A DNA stretch of 64,000 nt from Luteolibacter pohnpeiensis (lineage in GTDB: Bacteria > Verrucomicrobiota > Verrucomicrobiia > Verrucomicrobiales > Akkermansiaceae), in contig NZ_JAENIJ010000013.1 of assembly GCF_016595435.1 (NCBI RefSeq), forward strand, positions 1 to 64,000, given 5' to 3'. Of this stretch, positions 60,466 to 64,000 are shown piece after piece. The position numbers and the translations under genes are program-made. The notes under the pieces were generated by a model. It searched no databases and was not told the DNA's origin. It worked only from the letters and a program-made list of their open reading frames with translations. Within the stretch, counting starts at the first letter, position 1. Each line of letters begins with the position of its first letter.

Positions 60466-63400
60466 TCAGTCGGTGGCCACGATGTTCAGGATCTTGTTCG
60501 GAATGTGGATGATCTTTCGGATCGTCTTGCCATCGGTGTATTCCTTCACCCGTGGGCATTCGAAGGCAACGGCCTTGACCGCTTCTTCGTCCGCGTCCTT
60601 GGGCATCGTGATCCGATCGCGCAACTTGCCGTTCACCTGAATGACCAATTCCACCTCATTGCGCACCAGCGCGGCGGGGTCGAATTCCGGCCAGCTGCTT
60701 TCGGAAAGCAGCGCGGTCGATTTTCCGATCCGGTCGCGGATTTCTTCCGTCAAATGCGGTGCGAACGGATTCAGCACGGCGAGGAATTGAGTGAACTCTT
60801 TCAACGGCACCACTTCCACTTGGGTGAAGGCATTGGTGCAGACCATCATTTGGGAGATCGCGGTGTTGAAGCTGAGTTTCTCGATGTCTTCGCCGACTTT
60901 CTTGATCGTTTCATGAACCACGCGCAGCAGTTCCTTGTCAGTGCATTCCACGTCCTGGACTTTGTCGGTGAGCTTCCATTCACCTTCGCCATCCTGCTCG
61001 AACGCGACGCGCCAAACCCGGGCAAGGAAGCGGGAAACGCCTTCCACGCCCTTCATCTGCCATGGCTTCACCTGTTCCAGCGGACCCATGAACATTTCAT
61101 AAAGCCGCAGCGAATCCGCGCCATACTCGGAAACCACATCGTCCGGGTTCACCACGTTGCCGCGCGATTTGGACATCTTCTGATTGTCCTCACCGAGAAT
61201 CAGCCCCTGGTTGACCAAGCGCTGGAATGGTTCGGGAGTGCGGACGTGGCCGAGATCGAACAAGACCTTGTGCCAGAAGCGGGCGTAGAGCAGGTGAAGT
61301 ACGGCGTGTTCCGTACCACCGACGTAGAGATCGACCATTCCAGGTTTGTCATCGCTCCAGTATTCCTCCGCTTCCTTGGAGATAAAGCGCTCGGAATTAC
61401 CAGGATCGCAGTAGCGCAGGTAATACCAGCAGGAGCCGGCCCATTGCGGCATGGTGTTGGTTTCGCGCAGCGATCCATCGGGCAGTTCCACCCAGTCGCG
61501 CGCTTTGCTCAACATCGGATCAGGCGTTCCGGTCGGAGTGTAGTCCTCCAATTCCGGAGCCAACAACGGCAACTCGGCATCCGGCAAAGGATGATGCTCG
61601 CCGTCCTTCCAAGTGATCGGAAACGGCTCGCCCCAGTAGCGTTGGCGGGAGAACAACCAGTCGCGCAGCTTGTATTGAACGCGGCGCTTGCCTTTGCCTT
61701 CTGCCTCCAACCAGTCGATCATTTTGGCTTTCGCTTCGGCTGTTGGAAGGCCATCCAGGAAACCTGAGTTGATGGCGAAGCCATGTTCGCAATAAGGGAG
61801 CGCGGGCGTCCCGCCCGACTTGGAAGACTGTGGCACAGGCGTCCCGCCTGTGGTCTGCCTCACATAAACACTCGACTTGCTTGCATCGATTCGTGCCTTC
61901 GATGGGTTCTCTTCGATATAAGCAATCAGTGTCTCGAGCTGAGCCTGCGAGCGCACGATCCGATCATACGACTCATCCTGCCAAACAGATCCCGTTTTCC
62001 CAAGTGCGTGGTTGATTTCCTTGGCGCTGAAACTTTTCCAGGAATGCGTGATTTTCGACAGATCTTCTCCCGGGAAAATCCGAATGATCACATGCACATG
62101 ATTTGGCATCACGGCGGATGCGATCAGCTCATAGCGCTCGCCATCAAAATGCAGCAATGCGCCATCCACAATTCTGCGGATGCTGGGTTCACTCAAAATG
62201 CATTCGCCCTCGCCGGCATCGAGCCATCGTTCGATTTTTCCGCCGAAGCGTGAGTGGAATTCCTCCTCAAGTTCCGGCGAATGCGGTTCTGGATGTGCGG
62301 CGATCCAGGTGGCCTTCTGCTCTTGGAGTTCGTTCAATTTTCCCATCGGCAGGCTATCCGCCAAACGCCAGGTGATGAAATGGTAACGACCTTCTTGTTG
62401 CCAATGGGGGAGGTTGCGGCGTGTTTTTACAACTTCGCCACCATTGGAGATGGTAGGAAATTCGGCGTCTGTCACCACAGGCGGGACGCCTGTGCCACAT
62501 TCTTTTTCCTTTCCAACCACTGCCTTGATCGGCAGCTCAAATCGCTCGGCGAATTCAAAATCCCGTTCATCGTGTGCGGGCACGGCCATGATGGCGCCGG
62601 TACCGTAGCCCATCATGACGTAATCTGCGATCCACACCGGGATGCTTTCGCCATTTACGGGATTGATTGCGTAAGCTCCGGTAAAGACGCCGGATTTGTC
62701 TTTGTTCAGGTCGCCGCGGTCCAAATCGGACTTGGAGGCACAGGCTTTTTGATAGGCTTCAACTGCCTCTTTTTGCTCAGCAGTGGTGATTTCCGGCACG
62801 AATGGATGCTCGGGCGCGAGCACCATGTAGGTCGCTCCGAACAAGGTATCGGGACGGGTGGTGAAAACGGTAACGGTGCGATCGCCGATGGTGAAATCGA
62901 CCTCCGCGCCTTCGCTGCGGCCGATCCAGTTTTTCTGCAGCATCTTGATGCCGTCCGGCCAATCGAGCGTTTCCAGCTCATCGATCAAGCGTTGCGAATA
63001 CTTGGTGATGCGGAACATCCATTGGCGCAACGGGCGACGCTCGACAGTGTGGCCTTTCGATTTCCACTCCTCGACTTCCTCGTTGGCCAAGACCGTGCCG
63101 AGATCGGGTGACCACCAAACAGGGGTGTCGGCGACGTAGGCCAGACGCACCGCGTCGATTTCAGCGCGGCTCCAGCCTTTCGCTTCCAGCTCGGAAACCG
63201 GCTTCGCCTGTTGCGCGTTTTCGTCGTAGTAGGACGAATACAGCTGCAGGAAAATCCACTGGGTCCAGCGCACGTATTCCGGATCGGTGGTGGCGATTTC
63301 GCGATCCCAATCGTAGCCGAAACCGAGCGCCTTCAACTGGCGGCGGAAATTTTCGATGTTGGCCGCCGTTGTGATCGCCGGATGCTGGCCGGTTTTGATC

Positions 63401-63699
63401 GCGTATTGCTCCGCAGGCAGACCGAACGAATCGTAGCCCATCGGGTGCAACACGTTGAATCCTTTCATCCGCTTGTAGCGGCCGATGATGTCGGTGGCGG
63501 TGTAGCCTTCCGGGTGTCCGACGTGGAGTCCGGCCCCGCTGGGGTAGGGGAACATATCCAGGACGTAATACTTCGGCTTGGAGGGATCGAACCCTTCGTC
63601 GCCCGGTCCCGGGGTGCGGAAGGTTTTTTCAGCATCCCAGTGGGCCTGCCATTTTGGCTCGAATTCGTCGAAGGGGAATGGTTTGCGGCGGTCGGACAT
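60466..63699 (-). CDS. leuS: Leucyl-tRNA synthetase with in-frame transposase insertion
   Basis: The frame encodes 1077 residues, about 230 more than usual LeuRS. The synthetase parts are complete: [11 protein letters not shown] (HIGH motif, near 54-63), the CP1 editing domain ([28 protein letters not shown]), the [13 protein letters not shown] block and KMSKS at 841-845. Residues 401-636 (708 bases) are foreign and form a RAYT-type HUH transposase. They sit in a loop after CP1 that already varies in length among bacteria (E. coli has a long insert there). Removing them leaves 841 residues, a normal length. Both junctions keep the frame, with no stop or frameshift, so the gene is likely still functional as a fusion. 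Leucine charging is essential, which supports this. Confidence 0.93.
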   Translation of the reverse strand: MSDRRKPFPFDEFEPKWQAHWDAEKTFRTPGPGDEGFDPSKPKYYVLDMFPYPSGAGLHVGHPEGYTATDIIGRYKRMKGFNVLHPMGYDSFGLPAEQYAIKTGQHPAITTAANIENFRRQLKALGFGYDWDREIATTDPEYVRWTQWIFLQLYSSYYDENAQQAKPVSELEAKGWSRAEIDAVRLAYVADTPVWWSPDLGTVLANEEVEEWKSKGHTVERRPLRQWMFRITKYSQRLIDELETLDWPDGIKMLQKNWIGRSEGAEVDFTIGDRTVTVFTTRPDTLFGATYMVLAPEHPFVPEITTAEQKEAVEAYQKACASKSDLDRGDLNKDKSGVFTGAYAINPVNGESIPVWIADYVMMGYGTGAIMAVPAHDERDFEFAERFELPIKAVVGKEKECGTGVPPVVTDAEFPTISNGGEVVKTRRNLPHWQQEGRYHFITWRLADSLPMGKLNELQEQKATWIAAHPEPHSPELEEEFHSRFGGKIERWLDAGEGECILSEPSIRRIVDGALLHFDGERYELIASAVMPNHVHVIIRIFPGEDLSKITHSWKSFSAKEINHALGKTGSVWQDESYDRIVRSQAQLETLIAYIEENPSKARIDASKSSVYVRQTTGGTPVPQSSKSGGTPALPYCEHGFAINSGFLDGLPTAEAKAKMIDWLEAEGKGKRRVQYKLRDWLFSRQRYWGEPFPITWKDGEHHPLPDAELPLLAPELEDYTPTGTPDPMLSKARDWVELPDGSLRETNTMPQWAGSCWYYLRYCDPGNSERFISKEAEEYWSDDKPGMVDLYVGGTEHAVLHLLYARFWHKVLFDLGHVRTPEPFQRLVNQGLILGEDNQKMSKSRGNVVNPDDVVSEYGADSLRLYEMFMGPLEQVKPWQMKGVEGVSRFLARVWRVAFEQDGEGEWKLTDKVQDVECTDKELLRVVHETIKKVGEDIEKLSFNTAISQMMVCTNAFTQVEVVPLKEFTQFLAVLNPFAPHLTEEIRDRIGKSTALLSESSWPEFDPAALVRNEVELVIQVNGKLRDRITMPKDADEEAVKAVAFECPRVKEYTDGKTIRKIIHIPNKILNIVATD
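61803..61817. repeat. REP-like palindrome, leuS right side, outer copy
   Basis: CGGGCG, loop TCC, CGCCCG: a shorter relative of the full REP nearby. Translated as part of leuS, just before Cys637, where the synthetase sequence resumes. Confidence 0.7.
61829..61854 (+). repeat. REP sequence, right of the transposase
   Basis: A 26-base REP whose core CACAGGCG-TCC-CGCCTGTG forms a perfect 8-bp stem. Its exact inverted copy lies at 62474-62499 on the other side of the transposase domain. Confidence 0.85.
62474..62499 (-). repeat. REP sequence, left of the transposase
   Basis: The same 26 bases as at 61829-61854 but on the opposite strand, so the two REPs flank the transposase in inverted orientation, as in a REPIN. 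In the fusion protein this copy is read as CGTGVPPV. Confidence 0.85.
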
Positions 63700-63742
63700 G
63701 GTCGGAAAAGGAGGCGGGACTGTGGTGAGTGAAGGGGCGATT

Positions 63743-63783
63743 GAAAAGAAAAACCCCGCCGCGACGTGAAGCCGGGCGGGGTT
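63743..63783 (-). terminator. Terminator of the thioredoxin-fold gene
   Basis: On the minus strand, AACCCCGCCCGGC pairs with GCGGCGGGGTT around a loop of about ten bases, and is followed by a T-rich stretch. It separates the thioredoxin-fold gene from leuS. Confidence 0.85.
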
Positions 63784-63803
63784 GGGAAATACAGGCGCGG
63801 TTT

Positions 63804-64000
63804 TCAGTTCGGCTGGTGCAGCGTCAGGATCTTGTCGAGATGGGCTAGAAACTGGTCGGTTTTCGGATAGTCCGAAGCATAAAACCGACCGAATTCCTTG
63901 CCTTCGGAGTCGAGTAGAAGCACCGATGGAAATCCGTCGATTTTGTATTTTTCAACAACTGGCTGGTTGGCCTCGGTGAGTTCCGGATCGCTGTGCGGAA
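63804..64000 (-). CDS. Thioredoxin-fold protein, C-terminal part
   Basis: The visible 64 residues ([20 protein letters not shown]...) continue off the end of the window. [19 protein letters not shown] is the cis-Pro and last-strand part of a thioredoxin fold. The CxxC active site would lie further upstream, outside the window, so whether this is a reductase, a DsbA/DsbD-type domain or an exported thioredoxin is open. Stop TGA at 63806-63804. Confidence 0.75.
   Translation of the reverse strand, partial: PHSDPELTEANQPVVEKYKIDGFPSVLLLDSEGKEFGRFYASDYPKTDQFLAHLDKILTLHQPN

Larger units (their letters stand above)
61792..62499 (-). mobile_element. RAYT (REP-associated tyrosine transposase) inserted in leuS
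   Basis: These 708 bases encode an IS200/IS605-like Y1 transposase domain in the same frame as leuS. It opens [20 protein letters not shown]. The HUH motif is in [11 protein letters not shown] (His534 and His536 of the fusion). The candidate catalytic Tyr578 lies in [11 protein letters not shown], and [11 protein letters not shown] closes the domain. RAYTs normally act on REP palindromes as single-strand transposases. Inverted REP copies flank the domain. It has no stop codon of its own; a GTG near residue 406 could start it separately. Confidence 0.85.

Noticed and set aside
61789-62502. Intein in leuS
   Set aside because: The insert starts with Cys401 and is followed by Cys637, but it lacks intein blocks A and B and the terminal HN. 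It begins with a REP-derived CGTGVPP string and contains an HUH transposase fold instead.
60466-63699. leuS as a pseudogene
   Set aside because: No stop codon or frameshift is found, and all catalytic motifs are intact on both sides of the insert.
1-64000. CRISPR arrays, rRNA genes and riboswitches
   Set aside because: I saw no regularly spaced repeats, no rRNA signature sequences, and no aptamer core I could name anywhere in the window.

Overview
The window (about 55% GC by eye) looks like a chromosomal segment of a Verrucomicrobiota bacterium, most likely order Verrucomicrobiales. That rests on the mix of many lipoproteins and signal-peptide proteins of unknown family, calcium-binding thrombospondin-3/EF-hand and beta-propeller exported proteins, large helical-repeat proteins with WLxxLP-like repeats, and a REP-associated transposase flanked by REP sequences. 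The genus cannot be read from the sequence. All calls come from reading the sequence and recognising families; nothing was searched.

Layout. 1-2.5 kb is the end of an accessory island: a cut-off phage-like ORF, an overlapping HipA-like kinase/DUF3037 pair, and a 3' tRNA fragment that looks like an attachment site. 2.5-11.4 kb carries envelope and secreted proteins (LysM lipoprotein, esterase, very large exported protein). 11.5-15.5 kb is housekeeping: a family-3 glycosidase, then rpsO-pnp. 15.5-19.7 kb holds two tandem membrane proteins of an unrecognised family. 20-23.1 kb is a phosphate/polyphosphate module (OprO/P-like porin, DUF4956 protein, VTC-type polyphosphate polymerase) behind a good Pho box. 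23.5-26 kb is an operon of three exported unknowns preceded by C-tracts. 26-36.6 kb holds htpG, an acetyltransferase, two tandem helical-repeat proteins, an M42 peptidase, a D-lactate dehydrogenase-like enzyme, rRNA modification genes (rsmC- and rsuA-like) and a flavin-dependent halogenase-family protein.

36.6-42.5 kb has a small ferredoxin and a three-gene MukFEB/Wadjet-like operon (jetA-jetB-jetC) with no jetD nuclease gene beside it. 42.6-55 kb mixes an exported propeller protein, peroxiredoxin, avtA, ruvX-manC, rplU-rpmA, an M15 peptidase, lnt and small membrane or lipoproteins. 55-60.4 kb carries envelope genes (PAP2 phosphatase, GH16 glucanase, exported EEP-family protein) and a 177-bp inverted-repeat element.

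60.4-63.7 kb is leuS, the most striking gene here. It is a full leucyl-tRNA synthetase reading frame with a complete HUH (RAYT-type) transposase domain and its flanking inverted REP palindromes inserted in frame just after the CP1 editing domain. The window ends in a thioredoxin-fold gene.
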